Source: Butyrivibrio sp. AE3009 (lineage in GTDB: Bacteria; Bacillota; Clostridia; Lachnospirales; Lachnospiraceae). From it: 36,073 bases of DNA. The position numbers and the translations under genes are program-made. A model generated the notes under the pieces. It was not told the origin of the DNA, made no database searches, and worked only from the letters and a program-made list of their open reading frames with translations. Location of the stretch: positions 1-36,073 of the forward strand of contig NZ_ATVS01000036.1 of the NCBI RefSeq assembly GCF_000420845.1. The letters run 5' to 3'. Below, in pieces: positions 17,201 to 24,135 of the stretch; position 1 is the first letter of the stretch, and each line of letters begins with the position of its first letter.

Positions 17201-17400
17201 TAACAGATGAGGATTATGAACGGGTAGATGAGCTGGTGGAGGCTGTCGCCGCTTATGATAAGGATGCCATTGCCAACGGAGGAATCGTAATTGCCTGTGG
17301 TATGGCCAAATACAAAAATGAAGACAGCATGGAAGCTGTCTTCATGAAAGCTGACAAAAATATGTATGATAACAAGAGTTATCTAAAAGAAGCATTCTGA
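14245..17400 (+). CDS. Cyclic-di-GMP protein: PAS - degenerate GGDEF - EAL - PAS - GGDEF
   Basis: This soluble protein of 1051 residues has a PAS-like sensor (about 15-130), a GGDEF domain with a ruined active site (SADHF at 235-239), and an EAL phosphodiesterase domain. In the EAL domain EAL is at 355-357, and ITES, DDYGSGYS, LIKID and VAEGVET all keep their metal and catalytic residues. It continues with a coiled coil (about 735-768), a second PAS (775-885) and an intact GGDEF cyclase domain (GGDEF at 978-982). No RxxD inhibitory site is visible ahead of the final GGDEF. The protein thus appears able both to make and to break c-di-GMP. I choose GTG 14245 because AGGAGG (14231-14236) lies 8 bases before it; the ATG at 14227 lies upstream of that site. 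It overlaps the convergent lipoprotein gene by 22 bases. Confidence 0.9.
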   Translation: MEKYRYDDKELAFLERSQVPFAVYQFINKRVVTIAVSDGATKLFGYTDMARADLYDLMDNDMYRDIHPDDLSDLGDAAYSFATGGDVYDVIYRSYINGQYRIIHAYGKHFDKENGIKLAFVWYTDQGVYDEDNNAQKDGIYNSLINKLANRSYNVRVEHDYLTGLPSMTYFFALAEAGCRELRQSGKMPVILFLDFDGMKVYNQTYGLQEGDRFLKNFASDIIKLFSHENCSRFSADHFCVYTYEEKARESAAKLIEANKAIEDEKKMPLRVGMYLYEDDTISISGACDRAKIACDSGKNNYSSRFHIFDKKMMTAMEDKQYVIENIDRAIKEGWIKVFYQAIVRTANGKVCHEEALARWVDPVKGMFSPAAFIPALEETNTIYKLDLCIVDQVLKKMKEQADNGIYVVPVSVNLSRSDFYTCDIVEEIRKRVDSAGIGRDMIVIEITESIVADDVDYMIKEIGRFKELGFDVWMDDYGSGYSSPSILQKVPFDLIKIDMQFVRQMDESEKARIILTELVRLAMSLGMDTVAEGVETAEQADFLKDIGCTMLQGYYFSKPISFEEILERGKSGMQIGFENPEESGYYVLLGKVNLYDLSLSSTDDEQHTDYFDTWPMVMVECGKDNILSIVRANITYKNYIADYFPGISGKKEFDASKLKDKPGTRSLQAVLNCAEDGKRVIVTDVTADGKLIQILAWRIAVNPVTEVAAVMIAILSSAEVRGGLPDEAQKRELHKISGEYAKLQKENELLKKEADSNRKIAELKKSVSDLLTNMPAVTFSKDVITRKYLACNQAFADYAHKETPEGVVGLTDFEIFDEATARHFIEDDKKALSMDKPYVFYEDVPDAEGNPRQFQTTKLKFTDDTGRECLLGLCQDVTEAMRIKREYVAKLAKVQDQANVDVLTGIKNKNAYQQREKIVDRRIKQNRQAEFALVVLDVNDLKKINDTKGHKAGDECIINACEIICSIFKRSPVYRIGGDEFVVLVTDEDYERVDELVEAVAAYDKDAIANGGIVIACGMAKYKNEDSMEAVFMKADKNMYDNKSYLKEAF

Positions 17401-18245
17401 ATTATTGACGGGAATTGTGTTGAGTTTTTTAATCCCGGATCTATATCAATCAAGATGATATATGCAAATTCACCGGTTGTGGGATTAAGGAACCAGCTGT
17501 CATAAGCAACTCCGGATTTAAGTCCGTCGGTAAAGGTAACATGATGTGTATTACCTATTGCATCTGCAGGTCTTACATCATCATCTATCATATCGCCCGC
17601 CTGCATGTCATCGGAATCACCAATGAGTACCTGTACGATAAGGCCATCGATTGTTTCATCAAAAAGTGTTTCATACAGGTCTTGATATTCAATGAAGGCT
17701 TCAAGCATATCCTCGTCGTAGGTCTCTTCGAAAATTATGATAGCTGCAGTACTGTCTTCGGTCTGGTACATTACTCCGTTTTCGTCTTCCATGTCAGCAA
17801 GTTTGAAGTCATCCGAGAAGTCGAAGGTATATCCGGCAATCTCGATACCTGCTGCCGTATCAGGTGCATTTAAGTAAGCAGGAGTCTTGTGACCTTTGTC
17901 TGAGTCTGAATCGCTTGAGGATGGAAGATCGCTGTTTCCCACGCCTGATCCATTTCCCAGAAGAGAAATGTATTTATCAATATCAGCCTTGCTTTTGTCT
18001 GAAGAAGATGATGAATCGGCATCGTCCGATTTGCTTTTTTCCTCACTGGAAGATGACCCTAATGTCTTATCATCATCCTTTTTCTTATAATCATCATCGT
18101 CCTTGGAGTCATCGGACTGTTTAGATGCGACTTCTTTTTCATACGGTGCCAGGGGGCCAAGATTCTGAAATTCCTCAGGTAGTTCCCCGGTGCAACCGGC
18201 AAGTAGCATAGCTGATGCCATAATCGCTATAACACATTTTTTCAT
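17379..18245 (-). CDS. Lipoprotein with low-complexity Ser/Asp/Lys linker
   Basis: This is a 288-residue secreted protein. The signal peptide ends in LLAGC (lipidated Cys18). A long linker (about 40-120) is built almost only of Ser, Asp and Lys. The C-terminal domain (about 130-288) is acidic, with strands such as IEIAGYTFDFSDDFKL and GVAYDSWFLNPTTGEFAYII. I do not recognise a family. The start at 18245 has GGGAGG 7 bases before it; a longer reading from 18260 lies upstream of that site. Its 3' end overlaps the end of the c-di-GMP gene, so the two transcripts collide. Confidence 0.8.
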   Translation of the reverse strand: MKKCVIAIMASAMLLAGCTGELPEEFQNLGPLAPYEKEVASKQSDDSKDDDDYKKKDDDKTLGSSSSEEKSKSDDADSSSSSDKSKADIDKYISLLGNGSGVGNSDLPSSSDSDSDKGHKTPAYLNAPDTAAGIEIAGYTFDFSDDFKLADMEDENGVMYQTEDSTAAIIIFEETYDEDMLEAFIEYQDLYETLFDETIDGLIVQVLIGDSDDMQAGDMIDDDVRPADAIGNTHHVTFTDGLKSGVAYDSWFLNPTTGEFAYIILIDIDPGLKNSTQFPSIIQNASFR

Positions 18246-18295
18246 TACATTTCCTCCCAATAAGAGAATTAAATCTTACAGATTAGATGTAATCC

Positions 18296-18324
18296 ATTAT
18301 ATGAATGGCGATATGACTTGTAAA
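18296..18324 (-). promoter_or_regulatory. Promoter of the Ser/Asp-rich lipoprotein gene
   Basis: On the - strand, TTTACA (18319-18324) and TATAAT (18296-18301) are spaced by 17 bp, about 50 bases upstream of the start codon. Confidence 0.7.
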
Positions 18325-18362
18325 CATTTCTGTTGGTGAATTAAGCTATTTTATTTTTTTTA

Positions 18363-18515
18363 TTACGCATCTTTGTAATCCTCGGCGGATTCGCCGGTCA
18401 CTTCGCAGTATCTTTTCAAAAGATCTCTGTCTCCCATGGCTTTTAGCTCATCGGCATTTCCATTGCCAAATTCCACAATTACACCAATAGCTTTTTCTCT
18501 GAATTCATCACTCAT
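18363..18515 (-). CDS. Small acidic protein, 50 residues, unknown function
   Basis: A 50-codon gene reads MSDEFREKAI, then GVIVEFGNGN, ADELKAMGDR, DLLKRYCEVT and GESAEDYKDA. A very good ribosome binding site, GGAGGAC, sits 7 bases before the ATG. The protein is soluble, acidic, probably helical, with a single Cys. I do not recognise a family. It reads toward the Ser/Asp-rich lipoprotein gene on the same strand, but the lipoprotein has its own promoter in between. Confidence 0.7.
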   Translation of the reverse strand: MSDEFREKAIGVIVEFGNGNADELKAMGDRDLLKRYCEVTGESAEDYKDA

Positions 18516-18691
18516 CGTAAGTCCTCCTTTTTTTCCGCCCCGGATAATTCTTCAGGCTGTAATCATAAGTCAGTTACTAACTATACTATCCGAATATGTA
18601 CAGGATGCGAATGCAAAATTAAACATTCATAAAATCGTTAATTCGATAATAGACAGACATTATAGTAATAGGTGGCAAAGCGCATATTTGC

Positions 18692-18721
18692 TTGACTTTC
18701 TGTGATAATTAATGCTATGTT
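18692..18721 (+). promoter_or_regulatory. Promoter upstream of the LOG-family gene
   Basis: TTGACT (18692-18697) and TATGTT (18716-18721) are separated by 18 bp. It would drive the short open frame at 18759 and the LOG-family gene. Confidence 0.5.
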
Positions 18722-18758
18722 ATTTTGAAATTTTTAAAGAAAGTATTGGGGAAAAATT

Positions 18759-18904
18759 GTGATTCAAAAGCAAATGAAGCAAAATATAATCGTATTGATT
18801 GTCGGAATAATACTGGCAGCAGCGTCAGCGCCGGGCAGATGTTGGACACTGTATTGTATGAGATAAGCAGGCACAATTCGCAGGTGATAATCGGCAAAAA
18901 ATAA
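18759..18904 (+). pseudogene. Possible broken small membrane-peptide gene
   Basis: From GTG 18759, with GGGG 7 bases before it, 35 codons encode a hydrophobic helix (NIIVLIVGIILAAASAPG) and then a short tail to a stop at 18866. A different frame starting at ATG 18839 continues with MLDTVLYEISRHNSQVIIGK to 18904. Joining the two would need one frameshift and would give a small signal-anchored protein. This may be a decayed gene, a short leader peptide or chance. Confidence 0.3.
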
Positions 18905-18918
18905 GCAGGAGTAGTGAT

Positions 18919-19464
18919 ATGAATATTGTAGTATATTTGGGATCAACATCCGGAAACAACAAGCATTTTGAAGAAGCGGCCGTGGCCCTTGGCACATGGA
19001 TTGGTAAGAGCGGCAACACACTTGTATACGGCGGCGCAGACAGAGGCCTGATGGGTACTCTTGCCGATGCGGTATTGGCTGCAGGAGGAGAGGTTATTGG
19101 CGTTCTGCCCGACATTCAGAGGATTCTGGACAGAAAGCACAAGAATCTTACTAAATGTTTTGAGACTGCGTCAATGGCAGAGCGCAAGGCCAAAATGATA
19201 GAACTCGCCGATGCTTTTGTTGCTCTCCCCGGAGGAATAGGAACAATCGATGAGATCACAGATGTACTGTCTCTTGCCAGTCTTGATGTGATCAGCTGCC
19301 CTATAGTTCTGTACAATACCGACGGTTATTATGAGCCCTTCAGGACACTTATCAGAAACATCATTGATAACGGTCTTGGCAGAAAAGAGTATTTCGAAAG
19401 TGCTCTTTTTTCAGATGATATCGAGGAAATTGCTGCATTTCTTACTGCAAAAAAATCGGTGTGA
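18919..19464 (+). CDS. LOG-family (TIGR00730) Rossmann-fold protein
   Basis: The 181-residue protein belongs to the LOG / YvdD family, whose members hydrolyse nucleoside 5'-monophosphates to base and ribose 5-phosphate. It shows the N-terminal YLGSTSG, the Rossmann strand LVYGGADRGLMGTLADA and the catalytic signature LPGGIGTIDEI. ERKAKM, just ahead of that, is also part of the family site. The natural substrate in bacteria is often unclear. A GGAG site precedes the ATG. It lies 74 bases before the sugar-kinase operon in the same direction. Confidence 0.92.
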   Translation: MNIVVYLGSTSGNNKHFEEAAVALGTWIGKSGNTLVYGGADRGLMGTLADAVLAAGGEVIGVLPDIQRILDRKHKNLTKCFETASMAERKAKMIELADAFVALPGGIGTIDEITDVLSLASLDVISCPIVLYNTDGYYEPFRTLIRNIIDNGLGRKEYFESALFSDDIEEIAAFLTAKKSV

Positions 19465-19538
19465 ATCTGCCGGAAATAATGTAAAATAGAATAAAGATGG
19501 GGATTTGTGACGGAACATTAGAACATAAGGGGGATGCT

Positions 19539-21131
19539 ATGCAATATGTACTGTCATATGATATAGGCACAACAGGACTTAAATCCTGTCTGGTGGAAAT
19601 AGGAGACACCGCTACTCTCCTCGGAGGAGAATATGAAACCTACGGCCTCTACATTCTGGATAACGGAGGGGCTGAGCAGGACTGCGAAGAGTGGTGGACA
19701 GCTATGTGCAGGAGTACCAGGAGGCTCATTGCAGCAACCGGAATATCACCTTCTGATATCTACGGTATTTCTTTTTGCTCTCAGATGCAGGGCCTTGTTC
19801 TTGTGGACAGGAACGGAAATGCACTCCGTCGCCCTATGAGCTATATGGATCAGCGAGGCGGCGAGGTTATGAGGAAGACCGAGCAGTTCGGCCTTACCGT
19901 GTCCGGAGTTAATTTATCTATTCTTTTAAAGAGTCTTATTGCCACTCATGCGGCATCAACAAGCGTAAAAGATCCACTGTGGAAATACAAATGGGTTCAG
20001 CAAAATGAGCCTGAAATATATGAAAAAGTCTACAAATGGCTTGATGTAAAAGAGTACCTTATCTGCCGAATGACGGGAGAGTGCGTGATGACGCCGGATT
20101 CTGCCTATTCGACTTTCCTCTATGATACCAGAAAGGGGAAGATGTGCTTCAGCAGATCTCTCTGCAAGACCTATGGCGTTAAATACGAGCATATGCCAAG
20201 AGTTGTGGGCTGCAGCGAAGTTGTTGGGGGACTTAGGAAAAAGCAGGCAGAAGAGCTGGGGCTTATCGAAGGAATACCCGTATACGGAAGCGGCGGCGAT
20301 GCAACCCTGATAGGAATAGGAGCAGGGGCGACAGAACTGGGAGATACCCACATCTACTGCGGAACTTCAGGCTGGGTCAGCACCGTCATCGACAAGCAGG
20401 AAGTGGATATTTTCTCAATGATAGCCGGGATTGTGGGAGCTCAGGAGAACAGATTCAACTATTTCGCTGAGATGGAAACTGCAGGAAAATGTTATGAATG
20501 GGTCAAGGATCACCTTGCTCTTGATGAGATCGACATTTATCTTAGCAAGGCGGATTTGGGACACTCATCGGAAAGTAAGTATTTGAGCCTCTATGACTAT
20601 CTGTCGGAGGTTATAGCGCAGGTTCCGCCCGGAAGCGGCGGTGTTATCTTTACGCCCTGGCTTCACGGAAACAGATGCCCCTTCGAGGATCCCAAGGCTG
20701 CAGGAATGTTTTTTAACATAGGTCTTGATACCGGTAAGAGACATCTTCTAAGGGCCGTTATCGAAGGAATATGTTTTCACCTTCGCTGGATGCTGGAAAG
20801 CCAGGAGAAGAAGATTGATACCTCCCGCATGATCAGATTCGTTGGGGGCGGCGCTCTTTCGCCGGTTACCTGCCAGATTCTGTCGGATATTCTGGGCCGC
20901 GAAGTTGCTACGGTTCCTTATTCCAAGGACGTGGGAGCCATTGGTGCAGCTATGCTGGTGGCGGTAGGAAGCGGACAAGTTAAGGACCTGGCATCCATGA
21001 AGGAGCATGTCAGGGTCAGTGAGACCTATTCGCCAAATCCGCAGAACAAGGACATATACGACAAGCAGTACAAGGTATTCCAAAAACTATACAAAGCTAA
21101 CGCCGCCAATTTTGCGGCTTTGAATTCATAG
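19539..21131 (+). CDS. FGGY-family carbohydrate kinase (xylulokinase-like)
   Basis: This 530-residue sugar kinase has the N-terminal phosphate loop SYDIGTTGLKSCLVE, the substrate-side blocks GISFCSQMQGLVLVDR and MSYMDQRG, the region MTPDSAYSTFLYD that should hold the catalytic Asp, and the C-terminal ATP site RFVGGGALSPVTCQILSDIL with DVGAIGAAM. It is xylulokinase-like, but FGGY specificity cannot be read by eye. I start at ATG 19539 behind AAGGGGG; the reading from 19497 lacks a ribosome binding site. Nine bases separate it from the class II aldolase gene, which suggests that this kinase makes the aldolase's sugar-phosphate substrate. Confidence 0.9.
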   Translation: MQYVLSYDIGTTGLKSCLVEIGDTATLLGGEYETYGLYILDNGGAEQDCEEWWTAMCRSTRRLIAATGISPSDIYGISFCSQMQGLVLVDRNGNALRRPMSYMDQRGGEVMRKTEQFGLTVSGVNLSILLKSLIATHAASTSVKDPLWKYKWVQQNEPEIYEKVYKWLDVKEYLICRMTGECVMTPDSAYSTFLYDTRKGKMCFSRSLCKTYGVKYEHMPRVVGCSEVVGGLRKKQAEELGLIEGIPVYGSGGDATLIGIGAGATELGDTHIYCGTSGWVSTVIDKQEVDIFSMIAGIVGAQENRFNYFAEMETAGKCYEWVKDHLALDEIDIYLSKADLGHSSESKYLSLYDYLSEVIAQVPPGSGGVIFTPWLHGNRCPFEDPKAAGMFFNIGLDTGKRHLLRAVIEGICFHLRWMLESQEKKIDTSRMIRFVGGGALSPVTCQILSDILGREVATVPYSKDVGAIGAAMLVAVGSGQVKDLASMKEHVRVSETYSPNPQNKDIYDKQYKVFQKLYKANAANFAALNS

Positions 21132-21140
21132 GAGGAAGGA

Positions 21141-22046
21141 ATGGGGGAAACAGAATTAAGGAAACAGATTGTCGAAACAGGCCTTTTATTATTAGAAGAA
21201 GGGCTTGTGGCAAGAACCTGGGGAAATGTCAGCGCAAGGACCGATGAGACTCATTTTCTGATAACACCAAGCGGTCTTAGCTATACCAGAACAAGACCCG
21301 AGGATCTGGCGCTGTATGACATGAAGAATGAGACCTATGAGGGCAGTTACAAGCCTTCCAGCGAAAAGGGCGTTCATGCCTGTGCATATGCGAATTTTCC
21401 CGAGGTTTCTTTTGTGATCCATACTCATCAGAACTACGCTTCAGCCTTCAGTGTTTCGGGAATCGCAGAGCTGATGATGACTGATGAGGAAAAAGAGAAG
21501 CTGGGAGGCATCGCAGTTGCATCCTATGGCCTTCCCGGAACAGGAACCCTCAAGAAGGCGGTTAATTCCTGTTTCGCGGGCGGTGCGCACACAGTCCTTA
21601 TGAGCTGCCACGGAGCGGTGGTTGCCGGTCGTGACAAGGATGAAGCCATGGAGAGAGTTCAGCTGTTGGAGGAAATCTGTAAGAGAAGTTACAATGGGCA
21701 TGACGGGTCGGAGACTGCAGCTGTAGCATATTCGCGGCTTGATATTCCTCTTAAGGCTCAGCTGGATGACATGGCTCAGATGATAGGCAAAGAAATCCCG
21801 GTCGTAAAAGACAACCCAGAGGCCGCGCTCTCCAAATATCCTGCGGTTCTTGTGCCGGGAAAGGGCATACTTGTAAAGGGAAGGGATGATGACGATACCA
21901 AGGCCCTTGAACTCCTTGCGGAAAAAGCCGCCATCACAGCGCTTCACTGCAGATCCCTTGGTATAAAAACCAAGCTTCCATGGCTCGATGTGGCGATCAT
22001 GAACTACGTATACAGGAAGAAATATTCCAAGAAAAAGGAGGGCTAG
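21141..22046 (+). CDS. Class II aldolase/adducin-family protein with extra C-terminal lobe
   Basis: The first 190 residues form a class II (zinc) aldolase/epimerase domain like FucA, RhaD and AraD. Visible parts are TWGNVSARTD (27-35), the catalytic Glu in PSSEKGVHA (Glu75), zinc ligands IHTH (His94, His96) and SCHGAV (His157). Known family reactions are the cleavage of L-fuculose-, L-rhamnulose- or ribulose-type phosphates, or epimerisation of L-ribulose 5-phosphate. An extra 100 residues follow; YPAVLVPGKGILVKGRDDDD looks like a worn copy of the end of the same domain. AGGAGG precedes the ATG. It sits between the kinase and the GtrA gene. Confidence 0.88.
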   Translation: MGETELRKQIVETGLLLLEEGLVARTWGNVSARTDETHFLITPSGLSYTRTRPEDLALYDMKNETYEGSYKPSSEKGVHACAYANFPEVSFVIHTHQNYASAFSVSGIAELMMTDEEKEKLGGIAVASYGLPGTGTLKKAVNSCFAGGAHTVLMSCHGAVVAGRDKDEAMERVQLLEEICKRSYNGHDGSETAAVAYSRLDIPLKAQLDDMAQMIGKEIPVVKDNPEAALSKYPAVLVPGKGILVKGRDDDDTKALELLAEKAAITALHCRSLGIKTKLPWLDVAIMNYVYRKKYSKKKEG

Positions 22047-22047
22047 G

Positions 22048-22509
22048 ATGAGTGGTGATAAGAAAAAAGAACTGGTGAGGATAATCAAGTTCGTGTTCTT
22101 TTCTATATCTGCGGGGATCATTGAGATCGTGAGCTTCGCAGTCCTTACCGAGTTTACACCTTTGCGGTATTGGCCCTGCTATCTTATAGCTCTGGTGCTG
22201 TCGGTTCTCTGGAATTTTACCCTGAATCGTAAATTTACCTTCCAGAGCGTAGCGAATGTTCCTGTCGCAATGATGCTGGTGGCAATGTTCTATGCGGTTT
22301 TTACCCCGGTGACCACCATAGGAGGGAACTTTCTTGTGGAACACCTTAAATGGAACGATTATCTCGTAACCGGAATCAATATGGCTCTGAATCTATCCAC
22401 AGAGTACTTGTATGACAGATTTGTAGTATTCAGAAAATCAATAGACACCAATATTTCCAAAAACAGGAGGCCTGAAAATGAAGAATTGCGGAATCAGTCG
22501 TTGGGATGA
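22048..22509 (+). CDS. GtrA-family membrane protein
   Basis: This 153-residue protein has four predicted membrane helices and the GtrA signature: FSISAGIIEIVSFAVL in helix 1, LWNFTLNRKFTF after helix 2 and STEYLYDRFVVF at the end. GtrA proteins are thought to move lipid-linked sugars across the membrane or help glycosyltransferases modify surface polymers. The start is 1 base after the aldolase stop and its 3' end overlaps the aminotransferase gene by 32 bases, so it is firmly part of this operon. A polyprenyl-linked product of the neighbouring enzymes is a reasonable but unproven idea. Confidence 0.9.
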   Translation: MSGDKKKELVRIIKFVFFSISAGIIEIVSFAVLTEFTPLRYWPCYLIALVLSVLWNFTLNRKFTFQSVANVPVAMMLVAMFYAVFTPVTTIGGNFLVEHLKWNDYLVTGINMALNLSTEYLYDRFVVFRKSIDTNISKNRRPENEELRNQSLG

Positions 22510-23974
22510 TCCCAGTGAGATCAACAAAAAGCTTAAAGAGCTGACCTCTCAGCCCATCTGGGAAGTCACAGACGAGTATTACAACGAAGAAATAATGCCT
22601 TATTACAACGAAAAATGTAAGCAGAGCCATGCCGTTTTTGAGGAATCTCAGAAATATATTCCGGGCGGTGTTCAGCACAATCTTGCTTTTAACAAGCCTT
22701 TTCCCATGTGTATGGCCAAGGCTGATGGCCCTTATCTCTATGATAAAGACGGCAATCAGTACATAGATTTTCTGCAGGCCGGAGGTCCCACAATTCTTGG
22801 AAGTAACTACAAACCGGTAAGGGACAAGGTATTTGAACTTCTGAACGAGTGCGGCCCTGTGACGGGGCTGTTGCATGAGTCTGAGATGCTGATCGCAAGA
22901 GAGATCAACAAGCATATGCCAAACGTTGAGATGTTCCGTATGCTTGGATCCGGTACAGAATCCGTTATGGCATCTCTTCGTATAGCAAGAATCGCAACGG
23001 GCAAAAAGCATATCATCAAGATCGGAGGAGCTTACCACGGCTGGTCAGATCAGATGGTATACGGACTTAAGATTCCGGGAAGCCGCGCACTTCTTGAATC
23101 TCACGGTATTCCCAACAGCAGCTTCGGCAAAACCGACGAGGTAAGGCCTAATGACCTTGATATGCTGGAGAAGATGCTTAAGAGAAACCGTTTGTCAGGC
23201 GGCACTGCAGCTGTGCTCCTTGAGCCTGTGGGCCCTGAGAGCGGCACAAGACCTGTTGCCCATGATTATAACAAGGGTGTAAGAGAGCTCTGTGACAGAT
23301 ACGGTGCTCTGCTTATCTTTGATGAGGTAGTTACCGGATTCCGTGTTGCGCTGTCAGGTGCTCAGGGCTACTTTGGCGTTGTTCCGGATCTTACCATCTT
23401 TGGTAAGATCATTGCAGGCGGATATCCTGCTGCCGGTGGTGTTGGCGGTAAGAGAGAATACGCTTCCCTTATGGCTGCGGGCCTTGCTACAGGTAAGCAT
23501 CGGGCCTATGTCGGCGGAACCTTATCAGCCAATCCTCTGTCCTGTATCGCAGGCTACACCGCTATTCAGGAAATCGAGAGGACCAATGCCTGCGAAGTTG
23601 CCGGCAAGATGGGAGATCGCCTCTGCGACGGCCTGAAGGAACTTATAGACCGCTACGGACTTCCTTTTGTAGCCTATAACCAGGGTTCCATCGTTCACCT
23701 TGAGTGCACCGGAGCCATGAGCTTTGACTTCTCATCAATGTCCTTCATCAAGTCCGCAACGGGCCTTCTCAAGCACAAAGACATGATGTATGTCCGCAAG
23801 GATTCCATGGAGAAAATGGGAGCAGCCTACATGGCAAACGGCATCGTAACCCTGGCAGGAAGCAGACTCTATACGTCACTGGCCGACACTCCCGAAATCA
23901 TTGATGAAGCTCTTAACAGATTTGAGAACGTATTTAAGCATGTTAAGAAGACTGATAAGGGATTGGTGGAGTAA
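22478..23974 (+). CDS. Class III PLP aminotransferase, HemL-like
   Basis: This 498-residue fold-type I PLP enzyme resembles glutamate-1-semialdehyde aminomutase. Motifs are YIPGGVQHN, DGPYLYDKDGNQYIDF, the phosphate site GSGTES (158-163), GAYHGWSD, the PLP Asp in FDEVVTGFR (Asp282) and the Schiff-base Lys310 in FGKIIAGGYP. It is longer than HemL (about 430 residues) by an N-terminal extension of roughly 50 residues. With no other haem genes nearby and a sugar kinase, aldolase and GtrA gene in the same operon, a sugar- or aldehyde-amination role is as likely as haem synthesis. AGGAGG lies 8 bases before ATG 22478, inside the GtrA gene. Confidence 0.9.
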   Translation: MKNCGISRWDDPSEINKKLKELTSQPIWEVTDEYYNEEIMPYYNEKCKQSHAVFEESQKYIPGGVQHNLAFNKPFPMCMAKADGPYLYDKDGNQYIDFLQAGGPTILGSNYKPVRDKVFELLNECGPVTGLLHESEMLIAREINKHMPNVEMFRMLGSGTESVMASLRIARIATGKKHIIKIGGAYHGWSDQMVYGLKIPGSRALLESHGIPNSSFGKTDEVRPNDLDMLEKMLKRNRLSGGTAAVLLEPVGPESGTRPVAHDYNKGVRELCDRYGALLIFDEVVTGFRVALSGAQGYFGVVPDLTIFGKIIAGGYPAAGGVGGKREYASLMAAGLATGKHRAYVGGTLSANPLSCIAGYTAIQEIERTNACEVAGKMGDRLCDGLKELIDRYGLPFVAYNQGSIVHLECTGAMSFDFSSMSFIKSATGLLKHKDMMYVRKDSMEKMGAAYMANGIVTLAGSRLYTSLADTPEIIDEALNRFENVFKHVKKTDKGLVE

Positions 23975-24005
23975 TTTTTTAATTGAATTATAAGTACATT
24001 GAGAT

Positions 24006-24039
24006 AACTCCGACGGGTTTGATATCCGCCGGAGTTTTT
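24006..24039 (+). terminator. Terminator of the kinase-aldolase-GtrA-aminotransferase operon
   Basis: AACTCCGACGG pairs with CCGCCGGAGTT (one mismatch) around a 9-base loop, followed by TTTTT. It is the first terminator after the LOG-family gene, so it closes the whole run from 18919. Confidence 0.85.
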
Positions 24040-24045
24040 GATTTA

Positions 24046-24074
24046 TTTACCTTAATTGTCAGTTATGCTATAAT
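24046..24074 (+). promoter_or_regulatory. Promoter of the lipoprotein-GNAT pair
   Basis: TTTACC (24046-24051) and a perfect TATAAT (24069-24074) are spaced by 17 bp. Transcription from here rules out any protein start before about 24081. Confidence 0.6.
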
Positions 24075-24135
24075 TTCGAGCGTCGCGCAGGTGATTTTCG
24101 CGATGAAAAAAGTATATAGGGGTACATTAACGAAC

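Noticed and set aside
22478..23974. Firm assignment as hemL
   Set aside because: The fold and motifs match, but the longer N-terminus and the sugar kinase/aldolase/GtrA operon leave the substrate open.
23983..24135. Longer start for the lipoprotein at 24136
   Set aside because: The segment contains a terminator and the promoter; the signal peptide begins properly at 24136 (or 24103).
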